Assembly (NCBI GenBank): GCA_017590115.1
Contig: JAGGNK010000225.1
Location: 379,896 to 443,895, forward strand
Direction of reading: 5' to 3'
Length of the DNA stretch: 64,000 nucleotides
Source: Montifringilla adamsi
Lineage: Eukaryota > Chordata > Aves > Passeriformes > Passeridae
Below, piece by piece: positions 14,261 to 27,100 of the stretch. Made by a program: the position numbers and the translations under genes. Position 1 is the stretch's first letter; the number at the start of each line of letters is the position of its first letter. Below the pieces are notes generated by a model. The model saw only the letters and a program-made list of their open reading frames with translations, had not been told where the DNA came from and did no database searches.

Positions 14261-16755
14261 CCTAACCAGACAAGCAAAGGTTGCTCATGTGCCCCACTAA
14301 GGCAAGGGTACCAGAGATGCTGCCTCACTGCTGCTGGACATCAGCACAAACCGTCCTAATACTGTGGTAATAAACAATTTAGGCAGCATGTAGAGTCAAA
14401 AAGTCATGGGAAATGCTTCTTTTGACCTCTCAGGTCAAAACCAAGGAGTGCCAGTCTTCTGAGATCTGTGTTGAGGCTGAATTACAGCACTGATGTGAAG
14501 AAACACTTCGAAGTGCTGCTTGCAGCACAGCACATGTACAGCCAGTGACCAGCCTCCTCAGAGCAAAGGGTGGGCTGGGCAGCGGAGGAGAGGTGGGAAA
14601 CAGAGATCTGCTGCCCCACAAAGGTCAGCTGATACCCATCCCCTCACTGCAGAACAGGAAAGGACATCTAGGGAGCTATGTCAGATACTGCAATAGCTGT
14701 CACTGGAAAGTGTTGAGATGAGTACCAATGGGGAGAAAGAGAAACCAGACTTCCCTAGAGGCCAGCTCCATGGCTGAGCTCTCACCTGGCAGTTTGAGAG
14801 AGACCCTTGGCATGGAATGCTCACACTCCAGCACATACTAAGCACTGCTGCGCGAGTCCTCAGTGGACAACAGTAAAGAAATCCCAGAGCAACACTGGTC
14901 TTGCTTTTTCACTGTATCACACTAAAAGCACTGCTGGAAAAAGGCAAGGCAGTACAAACAGCAGTCAGATGTCTGGCCTCATCTGGAAACTGGGCAGCTG
15001 GCTTTCTGGCTTCACCTGAAATCTCTCTGTGCTTCTGTCTCCTTCACTGACAAGTCAGATATGCCATGGCACTGAAAGTCACAGACACAGCTTGCAATCA
15101 CTTCAGTAGAGTCATAATTTGGCCTCAAGTCCCAAAGCCAAGTTACAAAAGGAGGGCTCTATAATATGAACAACTGCCTGTGCCCACCAATCCACTACCT
15201 ACCCTGAGAGACAGCAGATCATAAATGGAAGACTGTAGAACTGGTGGCTACACTACTATGGAGTGTCAGACACAGGAAACCAGACTTTTTACCAGCCTTA
15301 CTACATCTGGAAAAAAAAAGAGATCACAGCCAGGTTGTGTTACCTGCATAAAGCTTCCTGGGAGGACAGATTTTTATTATAGTGGAAATCTCTGCCCTTA
15401 GACTTTTCAGTGCCACATCTGCTACCTATTTCATCCCCAAAACATACCTTAAGTAAGGCTTAAGTGAGGTGCAGACACTCTGCCATCTCCCTCTCACACA
15501 GGAACATTTCATTCTAGGAACACAGAAAAAAAAAGGTTATAGGTGCTAGGTGGGTTATTTCTGTTTCTATTTGCTACCTTTCTTTCACCTCTTCTTTGGA
15601 ATTAGTGATGATTAAAGTCATTGCACAGTTGCAGATCTAAAGAATTTGAAGGATATTCAGGAATGTGAAGAAATACAGACAAACAAGCACAAAGAAACAT
15701 AGCAATTAAAACCTGCAAAACAAGAAAGCCTCTCCAAAGGCCATTTGGTCCAATACCCAGAGGAAGTCAGCCAAGGTTGTCTCTTTCACTGACTTCAGCA
15801 GGCACTCGATTACCCCAGCAGACTTTTCTAAAGCCTCACCACAGCCCTAGCACATCCTTGTGGAACTTAAAACAAGCTTATTTACTTGAAAGGTACTGTT
15901 CCTAATTTTAAGTGTCAAGAATTATAACTGTTCACTGAAATAGTGAATTTGTTAGTGTTTTTCCCATACTTGTAGTAGAACAACTACATTACAAAGTAGA
16001 CCAGCAGAACTTGCTTTTTCAAGGCCTTCAGATTCATGTGCACATTTTCCATCATCTGCAATGGAAACAGATGATGCGTAGATAAGTTAAATCTGTATTC
16101 TAGCACTTAAAACTATCCAGCTTTTTACCTCTCTGCAGAATTTCTTTAAAAATTTCTGTAGAAATATCATTACACTCCCTATTGTTTTGTGGATTTCAAA
16201 CAATGGCTTAAGACATAGTTGATGCCATTTTTCCATACAGCTGGGGTAAGATTGCAGATTTTTCTGTACTGCTCGTTTTCGCAGAATACTGAAAGAGTGC
16301 TCTATGTCAATAGATTTTACATCACATACACACAGTGATAAAATACCAACAACCTATGCTTAAAGAGGTAAAATTATGTGTGACAATGGTTTTGCCATTA
16401 TACTTTTGCATATTTTTGAAAACAATACATTTTAACATAAACACCAGCAACATTTTGATCCCAGAAAATCAACATACCCAGAAGTTAAAAATGGCATTTA
16501 GCTGACTTCAGGATTTTTGTAGTGTAAATGAGCCTCAGGAAACATAATAAAAACAGACAAAACATGCTGTAAATGGTTTTGTGAACTTACATTGATGTAT
16601 TTCTTATTTCTTGGTCTTGCTGATCAAGAATAAGCTAGCAGGTAAGAAGCAGCAGCCAATGTTAAGTTTGTCTCCTCCACTGTGGGAGGTCATGTTACAA
16701 TACTAAGTCGAAAAAATGCTTTAGAACAGAATTGCTACGTAAGCCTCCCTGGGGA
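14261..16755. other. Non-coding stretch downstream of KIAA1958
   Basis: No gene, RNA or classifiable repeat is seen. If the longer 3' UTR is used (AATAAA on the minus strand at 15373-15378), the right part would be transcribed. Confidence 0.45.
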
Positions 16756-16761
16756 TTTATT
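16756..16761 (-). terminator. KIAA1958: Candidate polyadenylation signal for KIAA1958 (AATAAA)
   Basis: A canonical AATAAA on the minus strand (TTTATT on the plus strand) lies about 340 bases beyond the stop codon, in AT-rich sequence that would be the 3' UTR. It is the first perfect hexamer I see after the stop. Another lies at 15373-15378, and a cluster at about 2343-2470 could serve a much longer UTR or another transcript. No cleavage site can be read from sequence alone. Confidence 0.35.
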
Positions 16762-17101
16762 CTCATTAATGTGTGCATGTTAAAAATGGTATTTTCAGTC
16801 TATCTTGTGTTGCCTGAGAACCATTTCGATCCTTTTAAAATCTGCATTCGTATTATAACCCATAAGTACCTTTCATTTTTGCATTAACACTATAAATACT
16901 GTTAGTAATACTAAACTATTTCTGTTGACTTATTTGTAGAAAGAAAAATATATTATATGTTTATATATTCTTATAAAGTGAATTAACACTGGAGAGAGGG
17001 CTGAGAGGGGAAATAGTGTACAATCACAGCTGATGTGTATTATTGAGCACAAACTGAATGCTTGAAACAAAAAGGAAAAGAAAAAAGTGTTCAGTATTCT
17101 T
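16762..17101 (-). other. KIAA1958: Putative KIAA1958 3' UTR
   Basis: AT-rich sequence directly after the TGA stop, up to the first AATAAA on the minus strand. The extent is inferred from the signal only. Confidence 0.4.
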
Positions 17102-18147
17102 TCAAGCCGTGTCAGATGACGAGTCATAGGATGCTGACACTATGAAGTTGCCAGTATTGGAGTGGCTTGCCATGGACTGGGCAGCCTGCTGGCTCAAGTT
17201 ATTGCAGATCAGCACCAGCTGGTTGCTCTGAGCTTCTGAGAGGGTGCTGCAGCTCTGGTAGACGCTGAAGTTGGTCTTGCGGCCAGGGATGTTCCCTTTC
17301 TCACACATTGTCTTCACCATCTTGGCAAGCTTGTTTTTCCCCAGGGCTTGGCAATTGTACCAGTGAAGTGCAGCCAAGTTGACAACGGGTTTGATGGACA
17401 GGTAAAAAGGCGCATCCTCGTAGCGCATGGCCGGAGGGCGCCGCTGGGCATACTCCTTGTAGTCCTGCACGGGGCAGGTCTGCGGGGAGTGCTGGGTGGC
17501 GTACACCCGCGAGTCTGTCCCACCTCTCTTGCTCTTGGTACTCACATCCCCGTTGTCTGGCCCCATCCACTCCAGGTACTCCAACCCAGTCTCTGTCACC
17601 CGCAGCCGGATGTCTCCCCACTTGAGGGTGGATCCATGGAAACCTGTGCAGTGTCCAAACGCCTTAGTGTTGTTCAGCCACACTAGGTTCAGAAGCCCTT
17701 CAGGATTGTACCTGCTCAATAAGCCTCTTTTGCGCAGGATAAGCTCATCAGCAAAGGTGAGTTTCATGGATTTGTGTGGCTTGTTTCCTTTGCCTTTACA
17801 CCTCAGCTCTATCTGCTTTTGCTTTAGCGCTTCCTGGGACCTCTTGAACTCCTTATCCCTTGTAATACTGTATCCATACCTGTGCTCTTTGAGATACCGC
17901 TCCAGTCCACACTGATAGTTGGCCAGACTGTTTGGCTCATATTCAGACCCATCCTTTTGTCTGGCATCCACAAAGAAGGATGCAAGATAGGCATCAAGCT
18001 CCTTGCAGGGGATGACATAGATCTCACGGGTCTCAGAGGGGTACTTGGAAATGAGGAATTCTCGGAAATTGCGGAGAGCTGTCTGCGTGCTGCGAATGGT
18101 CTTCTCATTCTGCTCCCTGCTAAGCTCTGCTGCTCTCTCATCCTGGT
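17102..18147 (-). CDS. KIAA1958: KIAA1958 terminal coding exon, Crypton-derived DUF3504 (tyrosine recombinase-like) domain
   Basis: This is the last coding exon of one KIAA1958 isoform, residues 385-732 of the predicted spliced protein, ending in TGA at 17102-17104. The frame is open upstream of any Met to the acceptor ttcctcttccag|ACCAGG, with the exon starting at 18147, so it is an internal-to-terminal exon and not a separate gene. The AC start completes the split codon left by the upstream exon (G|AC, Asp). The protein has a helical N-terminal core-binding-like part (about 388-480, with TIRSTQTALRNFREFLISKY and an ERYLKEHRYGYSI segment). The catalytic-like part follows (about 515-700), with LTFADELILRKRGLL, a WGDIRLR box (561-567), CPVQDYKEYAQRRPP (609-623), APFYLSIKP and GRKTNFSVYQSCSTLSEAQ. 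This matches the DUF3504 family shared with ZMYM2/3/4, QRICH1 and KCTD1-related genes, which descends from Crypton transposons. Positions expected to carry recombinase Arg/His/Tyr residues look replaced, so catalysis is unlikely. DNA binding is inferred, not shown. Confidence 0.93.
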
Positions 18148-18190
18148 CTGGAAGAGGAAGAATGGGGACAGAAAAAAGAAAGTAAAAGCA
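18148..18190 (-). other. KIAA1958: Splice acceptor and polypyrimidine tract of KIAA1958 terminal exon
   Basis: Read on the minus strand, a long pyrimidine-rich run (ctttcttttttctgtcccc, then attcttcctcttcc) leads into CAG at 18150-18148, with the exon starting at 18147. This is a strong vertebrate acceptor. It is the only good acceptor just upstream that keeps the DUF3504 frame open and gives the phase needed by the upstream donor. Confidence 0.85.
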
Positions 18191-21100
18191 GTGAGTTTAT
18201 GTGAAGCACTTTTTCCTAAAACAAATTTCCTCAAAAAGGAATGAACTGAAACTCAAGTTCAGAAAGAGCACTGGTACACTTTTTTACATACCTGTCACAT
18301 CACTGAAAAGCCAACTTCAGCTTAACAAATGACATACTATATGATACAAAACTAAGTGAGCTCCTCATGACACTGGGGCATAGTTTGATGCATTGAGATT
18401 AAAGGCAATAGGCTTTTTACAACAAAGGCAAGGTAGAAGGATTCTCTTGGATTCCAATGTTGTGTGCAAGGTCCAGACTCAGGAATAAGCCCACACTGAA
18501 TTGTTTCATTTGTGAAATCAGAGGTCGTACTGGTTATTTTTTTTTTCCCCCTAGGAAAAAAAAGAGCTCAAGCACTCAAGCATCATATTTATGACAGTAA
18601 TATTTGTCTTTAATCAGACACATATTTAAAGAGTGAAATAAATATAGTCAGAATGTACAGTACAAAATAAGGCAGCACATCCAAGAGAAATGACAGGTAA
18701 AATTACTACGGAGCAATGTACAATTTACAAATGTACAAGAATAAAGAAAATATAGTCAATATGTTCACATCAGAAAACATGGAAAAAACCCATGATTACA
18801 CAGCCTCTCTATGTCATCAAACTCTGCCTTGACAGAACAAGTACAATTGTCTTTTCATTTTGCAGAAAAACCAAATTCTAGAAAAAATTTTATATTTAAC
18901 AGGCTATCCTCATAGATCCTTACAATCAATGACATATCAAAACACAATATTCAAATGCTACCACTATGATAGCTGTTACTGACAGCTGATTTTCTGGCTG
19001 ATCATAGGAGAAGCATAAAAAGGAAAAGTTTTATAAGCTATGTGTGTTTTTAAGGACTGTTTTCTTGGTATGTGCAAACTATCTGTTTGAACAAGAATGC
19101 AGCTTAAAGCATACAGGTGGAACTGTCATTCTGAATGTAATAAATCTTAATGGTTTTAGAAAATTAAAAACAAATGCAAAGAAGAAAAAACTCAATTATT
19201 TAAATACTTTCTGGAATTGTATGTGGTACACTTTTGTATCTCTTCCACTTAACAAGCAGAAGAGGGGAAAAAAAGCCCCAAGCCCTTTTCTATTTGGTCT
19301 CATTGCAAAACCTGCCATCCTTTTAGCAGTGCCATAGCAACCCTCTCCAGGTGTCTCCCACCCGAGATACACACACAAAGTGATATGAGACCAGGTGAAG
19401 TTCCCATTGCCTCTCTGCTAATCAGATCAAGATTATGTCAGGCTGCGTAGCACACCCATGGCTTTGCACCAGTTTTCAGACACTTGCTTCTCTCTTCCCT
19501 GCAAGCCTATTAGCAGGGGAGAGGGCAGCAGGGAAAGGAAGGCAGTCTCTCCTTCCCTACCCCACCTACAGTGTTCCATCTGATGTGGAAACACTGGTGC
19601 AGAGCTGGGCAGCTCCTCCTTCCACCAATCTACAGAGTGCCTCTCAAGAAAGTTCATCCAATCACTTCCATACCACATCTGCAGACAGAGCCACAGGGAA
19701 TGACTTGCCCCAGGACTTCCCAGCAGGACAGAAGCAGGACTGAGCTTACACTCTCATGAGCAGGTCCTGTGTCTTCAGAGAAAGGCATCCTGCATCCACA
19801 CCACTCACCCATCGAGGGGATTTCTCAAATCCTCTGCAAAGCACAGAGAAGTGGGCATCTGCAACTGAGGCCTGGGGGGCTTCTGCAGGCAGGAAAAAAT
19901 GCTGCCACAAAGGACTGAGGTTTGCTTGAACTGCGCTCCAGGGGAGAAAGAAAGGTCACCTGCCTGATTCAGAGACTCATTTTAATACTGATGTCAGTAT
20001 CAAAGAGCTCCTTGAAGCCTGCAGTGAAGCCTCATGCTCTAGGCAATGTACATAATAGATCCTTTTAGATCCATCTAGCTTTTAGTGTGGCTAGATGCAG
20101 GCTGGAAAAAAAGAGACAGCCCTGTTCAAAGCTCAAAAGCAAACATTTACTCTGGTATTTTGTTCACTGCACCCACCACCACTTGTTATAGAACTGTGTA
20201 AGTAATCATTGCTTTGACTGACAGCCCACATCCTAAGTTCTATTTCAATATAAACAGCACATATAATGGCTCAGTTTTATAAATGTCATCAATCACTTCT
20301 TCTTAGAGGATAGCCTGTCACAACACAGCAGTGATACCCATTCAGTCATTTATGTTACAACATCTTTCCTTAATCTGCAAAGGAAATTGCCCTGTCTGCA
20401 GCTAACAGTTATAAAACCCATGCTGAATTAAAGATTCTCCAACTTACATCATGAAAACAGTACCCCAAAACACTCCTGCACTGGTTTGTTGTGTGCTACT
20501 TCACAAGGCAGGTGGGAAACGCTAAAAAAGAATGGGTCAGGTTTTCCTGCAGCCACATCAGGAGAGCCACCTCTACTTTGGCTGTGAATCCAGGCTGAAG
20601 TAGTAGTAATGGATTATTCTCTTCATACAAGACCACTCAAGTATTGGTGGTGTATCATGTAGCATGTCACAAATGCGGCGAGTTTCCCATGTAACAGTTC
20701 CCAGATATTTGCTTTGTCTCACCTTGCTGATCTAGCTGAATAGAGACCAAAGCTCTTTTTAATGTTCTGTGGAGCTGGTAGAAAGTACTGGAAACACTGG
20801 TGGGGACCTACATTAGTTCCTTGACTACTGCAAAATAAGCCTATTTGCTCTTGAACCTCCACTACTCAAGTGTATCATCAACTCTTCAATATCCATGGGT
20901 TCCAAAACTGGGTAAAAGCACAGAAAAAAAAGCCACCAAGTGCTCCTAGAAAACACCTCTATATCAGAACATCCCCATGCTGCAAAGTGATGAGGGATAG
21001 AAGAATGGGGAGGTGTTACATATGCTTTCACCTTTCTTATAGCCTTCTGTATGTCTCTGTTGTTAGGCTTGAGGAATACAAATACTCTTGTGTTATAGTC

Positions 21101-24100
21101 TAATTTCTCTCAGCTGGTTGGTCAGAACCATCAACCAAAAATTATTGTCATCATAGATCTATGAAGCCAAGCTACCCTTAGTGTCTTTTCTTTGTCATAA
21201 TGCAGTCTTTGGAACTAGTAGTGCTGTTACTCCTGTTTTACAGATTACAAGCAGAAGCATAAAAAAATGAATTGGAGATACATTTCCTGAGGTCCTGCCC
21301 CCTCAGCTACATCACTGCACAAAGGAGCTGGCTGTAGGTCTTGTGTTTCTTATCATATCCCACACCACAATTTCATTTCCAAGAAAACCAGAGTGTGGCA
21401 GAAAAAGACAGTAAAACCCACCTTACTGGGGGGTCCAGGGTAAACTTCCCACTATGAGTTTGAAAAGGTGATGAGTACTTAAGATTTTCTAGTTCAAATG
21501 AAGTGAAAGAGATAAAGTGACCAGGCAGAGATTAAACAGACAACCTAGTGGGAGCGGATGTCCCAGTCTAGCCCACAATGATCAGATGATCTCTCCCACA
21601 GAGGAACAGCTGTTTTCTGATCTTTTCATAATCTGATTTTAACACAGCCAAGACCTAATATTATCAGCACAGTTATCAAACTCAGACTTGTTTTAATTTC
21701 AGCTCACACACATACACACACTTGGACTCCCTGAAAAGGGTGTAACCTCTGTAATTACATATGGCAGGAGGAAAGGCACTTGCTTTCATGACAGACAGAT
21801 ACAGATTGTTAATGTTCAGAGAGCATTTGCACATCAGTGGGAGTCACAAACCTGAGTTATTATTGCAAAAAATCTTAAACTCTGCATATGGTAAGCAGTG
21901 AGATCTCACAGATGTACATTAAAAGCAAGGTGGGTTTTCTTGGTGGTAATCACATCACCAGCTGAAGTCTTCTCTGCCAAATTTTTGTCCTGCCTAGGAA
22001 AGTGTCTCTGCAGCAGGCCTGCTTCCACCAATATGCTTTCATTCAAGTGAAAAAGCATAGTCAACCACACACAAAGCACCACATATCTCTATTCCAGAGC
22101 AAAGTGCCCTCTCTCCACTCCCCAGCACTTGTAGGTTGGCTCTTGCCCCTGTTTTGCAGTTACTGAAAAGTAGTGATATCCAGCCTTCGGGCCATGGCAA
22201 TATGTAGCCCATTAAAACCGTTCAAGTAAACCACAGACTGCTCCTAACTTTTTCCCCTGTCCCATCTTGTTTTAAGAAGGTATCTCCAGGCAAACAACAC
22301 TCTCAAATCTACAGTCACGCTGTTGTATGAGGGAGTTATGGTCAAGTCACAATGGGGAACAGCTGCATGAGCCTCTGACAAATGTGCCCCCCTGGAAGCC
22401 GTGCTACTGCTACCCTGTCAGAACCAGCTGAATGCCACTGTCATACCACGGCATCCTGGAATATTAGTACTTGTTCTTCATGCCAAACTCAGCTGACAGA
22501 TGGTTTTCACCATATCACAAGAATAAACCAGTGAATACCATTCTCATGTCTTGCTGCCAAAAATGAGGGTGAGGGTAAGAGCAGAACGTGTCCACAAGAG
22601 AAGTGCCTCTAAACATTTGCAGAAACATCCTGAGATTAAGTAGAAGAAATTGCTTCTTGAATTTCTTCTTGAATTTCTGCCCTACCATCAAACAACTTTT
22701 AACAGTTAAAAATTCTGTTTAACAGATAAAGTTTCCTGTTCCCACTATATTAAGTTAAACTCTACTTTAACATTTAAAATGTTAAGCTCTATTTTAACAT
22801 TTTCAGAAAAGGCTTTCATTAGCATGTAAAATCTGTAGTATTGGAGAATTAATTTATATCCACTTATGAAAGACACTATGTTTTTGGCAAAAAAAAAAAT
22901 ATACTTCTATTCAGTTAACCTGCTCCAATGAAATTATCTGCAAAATGTTTTATGATTCTAAAATTATAAAGCTTTAGATTATATCAAAGGAAAAAGGACA
23001 TAGACTGCAAACAAATTTGTATGGAATATTTATTCATTGGTATCTCCATGAAGTAAAGTCACAAAAATAAACTTTAGTCACCTGTACGTTTTTTTGCAAG
23101 TTATAGAATGGCCTGATAATGAATGCTTACTCAGACACTAGAGCTGATTTCCAGTTTGTGCTCTTTCACTACTTTTTCACAACAGCTTCAAAAGATTTGA
23201 GACATAGTTTGACTGCTGGCAAAGCCAACAACAAAATACATATCAATATAAATGGGACTTCTGCACAATTCTTAGATGTCAGAAAACCTGTAGCTATGAC
23301 AAGGGATTAAGAAGTTATGTTCTCCTATGACTGACCATCTCACCAGTCTGGGGTTTTTGCAGTGGATAGAGCAATTGCTAATGAAAAGTGCAAAACAGCA
23401 GCACCCTGGGAACTCCAATTTTAACAAAACTATCTTCCTTCTCCACCTGATGCATGTGACATCTGAGTCATTCCAGCAAAAAGGTTCTAAAAATGTGTTT
23501 TCTAAATTAAAATTGTTCCTGTTGGTTCACTTCATTTAGTTGTCTGGTTTTGGTTTCATCATGGTAGTGGAAAAGAGAAGTGCTGCATTCCAGTTTTACC
23601 TTGCATTTCCCTTTTTCCACTGAAAAATTTCAGTGGTATTTCTGTGGTATGGGGCCACAGAGTTCCCTATTTCCTTCTGAAGCTGTTCTGAGATGCACTG
23701 GCATGAACTGCTGCAATGCAAAATGGGATGTATTTCCTCTGTACAGTGGGATATTTACCCAGATTCAACCTTCATTTGACAGGAAGACGTATACCAACTC
23801 TAGCTTTCCCAGGCTTGCCCAACAATGCAACACTGCGCAGCAGGATGCTACAGCTTGGACACAACATGGAGAACAGCAGAAACAGAAAATATTTTGAGAA
23901 ACCCATATATCTGGCACTTAGGTGATGTACAGGCAAAATATACTCAGCTGGCAGAGTGGAATCTGCTATTTTATTTGGCCCATTCCAAGCCACTCACCAG
24001 GCCTGTAACTTACCCTGCAACCATCTCCAGGTCTACCTGCCATGTCTCATCCCACTCATTTTTCCATACCTACTATCTTTACAGGAGGAATATAAAAATA

Positions 24101-27100
24101 AAGTATTTGGACCTTTATATTGACATTTAGGCACACAGCTCTTCATAGAGGTGGAAGATATAAAAGCCACACTTAGAATCTTCAATACAACAAACCCAAA
24201 ACCATTAGAAAACTTTTTTAAAAATGTGAAACTCCATTCCTTTCAAAATAACTGACTAAACTTCCTTCAACAATATTCAGATAAGATTCTGTCTAAGATG
24301 TAATTTCTGCTCTTTCAGAGCTCTGGTTTAACAAACCAGGTAGTTTGGTGAAATTGGAATGCTGCTGGAATTGGTAAGTGGGAAAACTTTACCTATAATG
24401 TGAAGCTACTGTCAGCTGTATGTTGAGCATGCATCTTTGTATTCAGCCATATAATAGTCTAATAATTTCCAAATAGTTAATGGGTAACACCATTAGAAAA
24501 CTCCAGGTACTGGTTTCAGTTTAAAGATAAATAAAAGGGACACTTTTTGACAATTATTTTCTTCAGATTAAATATTTAACTCTGGAAAACAGGTGTTTTT
24601 GGTTTTTGTTTTTGTTTTTTTTTTGTTGTTTGTTTGGTTGGTTGGGTTTTTTTGTGTGGTTTTTTTTTTTTTTTTTTGCCCAGGACTTCGTAGCAATATA
24701 AAGAAAAGTTGCCCCTTCAAAGTATGTTGGTCACTTAATGCTTTGTGGCAGAAGCAAGTAAAGGAATGATGGTAATGCTCTACACTACCCTGAGAACTGG
24801 AAGCTGGGTGATGCACAGCAGAAGGGATGCACTCCTCTTCAAAGAGGACCTGGCTCAGCATGACTCTGGAAAGTGTTGCATACATATACTCAGCAGAGTA
24901 TCAGTTTTTCTCCCAAGTAAGTTTCCAATTCCACAAAGCATATTTTAACTGTGTTCTGGATTGTTGTCCCTATACTTAAGTATCTGCATATGTAGAAATC
25001 AACTGGACTAGGTCATTATCTGTATAGAAGGTGGAACTGAATCATATTTATATGTATACAGTGACTTGATTCAAAAGCTGAAAAGAGGAAAGAAAACATG
25101 AAGAAAAAAACAAAAATGAGGAGAGTAAAACCATAAAGATCTGAGACACACTTCCTTTATTGAATCAAGTTTATAGTTTGAAAACTATACCGTTCTCATG
25201 GCAAAAGATCCATTTCTGGCATAACAAAACCAAGAATCAACATTTTTGTAAAGTTTTCCATCTTTCTGTCATGCTTCTACAGAAAAATCCAGATCTGTAG
25301 ATGTGTAAGCAGATCTTAGAAGCAGTGATTTTTTTAGCCAGAAATTTAACTACTGAGCTGGTTTGCACAAAATCGCAGGTATAAATTTATATAGCACTTT
25401 GGAATATTTGGCACACTGGAATTTTGCGCCTCTCTGCAGCTGAGAGCCCTGTGGAAGAAGAATGAGAAACAGGGCCCTTTCAGTTCAGTCTTCTCTAAGA
25501 AGAATTTTAATGTAAAACATGCAGAACATGCCACATCATTTCACCAGAGGCTTAGCATGTTCTCAGCTACAGTGTAACACCAGTTTTAATGTCATCACAT
25601 TTAAGAAAAACCTTCAATAAGCATAGTGGAGAAAGCAATGCAAGACGTTTGGAAGGAATGAGCCAGGGCTATAAAGTTTGCCTGCTTTTGGTTCACTCTA
25701 GACAGCAGCTAAGAAGCAGAACTGGGAAATATGGGAGAGAAATAAAGATGAGGGGGCGAGAAGAGAGAGTAAGAACAAAGGATATGAAAAAAACATAACA
25801 CCAAAGAGAGAGATTAAAACCAGATGAGAATCTTCATCATCTGAAATCTAATTTATATCAGTGTTTCAAAATGAGTCAGTCTAACTGGGGCAGCAAGCAG
25901 AGAAACAAAGAAAAGGAGAATGTAATAAATATTTTATTACATTAATCATAATAAGCTGCACTTTAAGTCTTGGCCAAAGCATATTCTTAAATCAAGCTGA
26001 GAATGTGAGCAGTTTCAGACTTAAGAGCATGAGGCCCACATGACTGTAATTAACATAATAAATCATACTGTGAAACTCTACGCAGGCTGACAGTACTTGG
26101 TTGATATATTGCTTATTAAAGACTGCAGACATTTTTCCTCTCTTTTATTAAAGTGCCATTGGTAGTGAATAAAAAAGTACTCCTTTCTATTCTGTCTGAA
26201 CTATCTACTAGTTCAGCCAGAGGAAGAGAAAATGTGTTGGCAGGTTATGGCATTTACTTCAGGTAATACAGATTGCAGCACATGTACCCCAAAGAACTGC
26301 ATTTCAATATTTTTTCTCTTACCATCTTTAATTTAGTAAAGTACTCCAACTGCCTTGTTAGAGATCTTGATGTACCATTTCTGAAATTCTCTGCTGGTGA
26401 TTCTGCCCAGTCAGACCAATTTGTTTTTACCTTTCACTGTATCTTGTCCAGTAGGAGTAAAGCAATCTACAACGGGCATAAATTCTATGAAGAGCTCACA
26501 ATTTACAAACCTGCATTGGGAATATCTGTACACACTTTCTATACACATATTTCTTTTGTCTTCATTGGCTCAGAAAGCAGAATTTGAGGAGTAGCTCTTC
26601 ACGCAGCTCTCCAGAGAGAATGAAGTCTAACACTTCAAGTGAAACAGCTTATAAGGTAGATATTTAGCTTGCTTTTCTGTTTTGCACTGAATTTTCTCCT
26701 CCTCACACTCTAGAAAAATGACAACTGGGCTTTATTTTAACCTTTACAAACACAACTCTCATCACATTAAAAGGATGGAAGTTTAAAATGCAAAGGTCCT
26801 ACAAGACTGGGGAAGACTCAAAGCTGGGCAGAGGGCAGAGGCATGAATACATCCCAGCTTTCGGAAGGACGACAGCCATCAAGCAATAGATACTGTGACA
26901 GGCAGCTGCTCACACACCCTGGCTGACCAAAGACCACTTTATTCCAGACTAGCCATGGCATGCCCAGGCATTTGCCAAGACAAAAGCTCCCAGGAGGTGC
27001 AGGAGCAGCCAGAAATTTTGCACAGTGAGGAGACAAACCTGCAAGAGAAGCACATTAATCAATAGCCAGACTGTTGTTCATGGCACAATTAATTTCCTTC

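Noticed and set aside
17301..17915. Overlapping frames of 69-139 codons across the DUF3504 exon
   Set aside because: They are alternative-frame shadows of a strongly recognised domain, with no independent support.
17824..18234. A 136-codon minus-strand frame crossing the terminal exon's acceptor
   Set aside because: It is out of frame with the domain and translates the polypyrimidine tract as a Phe/Leu-rich segment.
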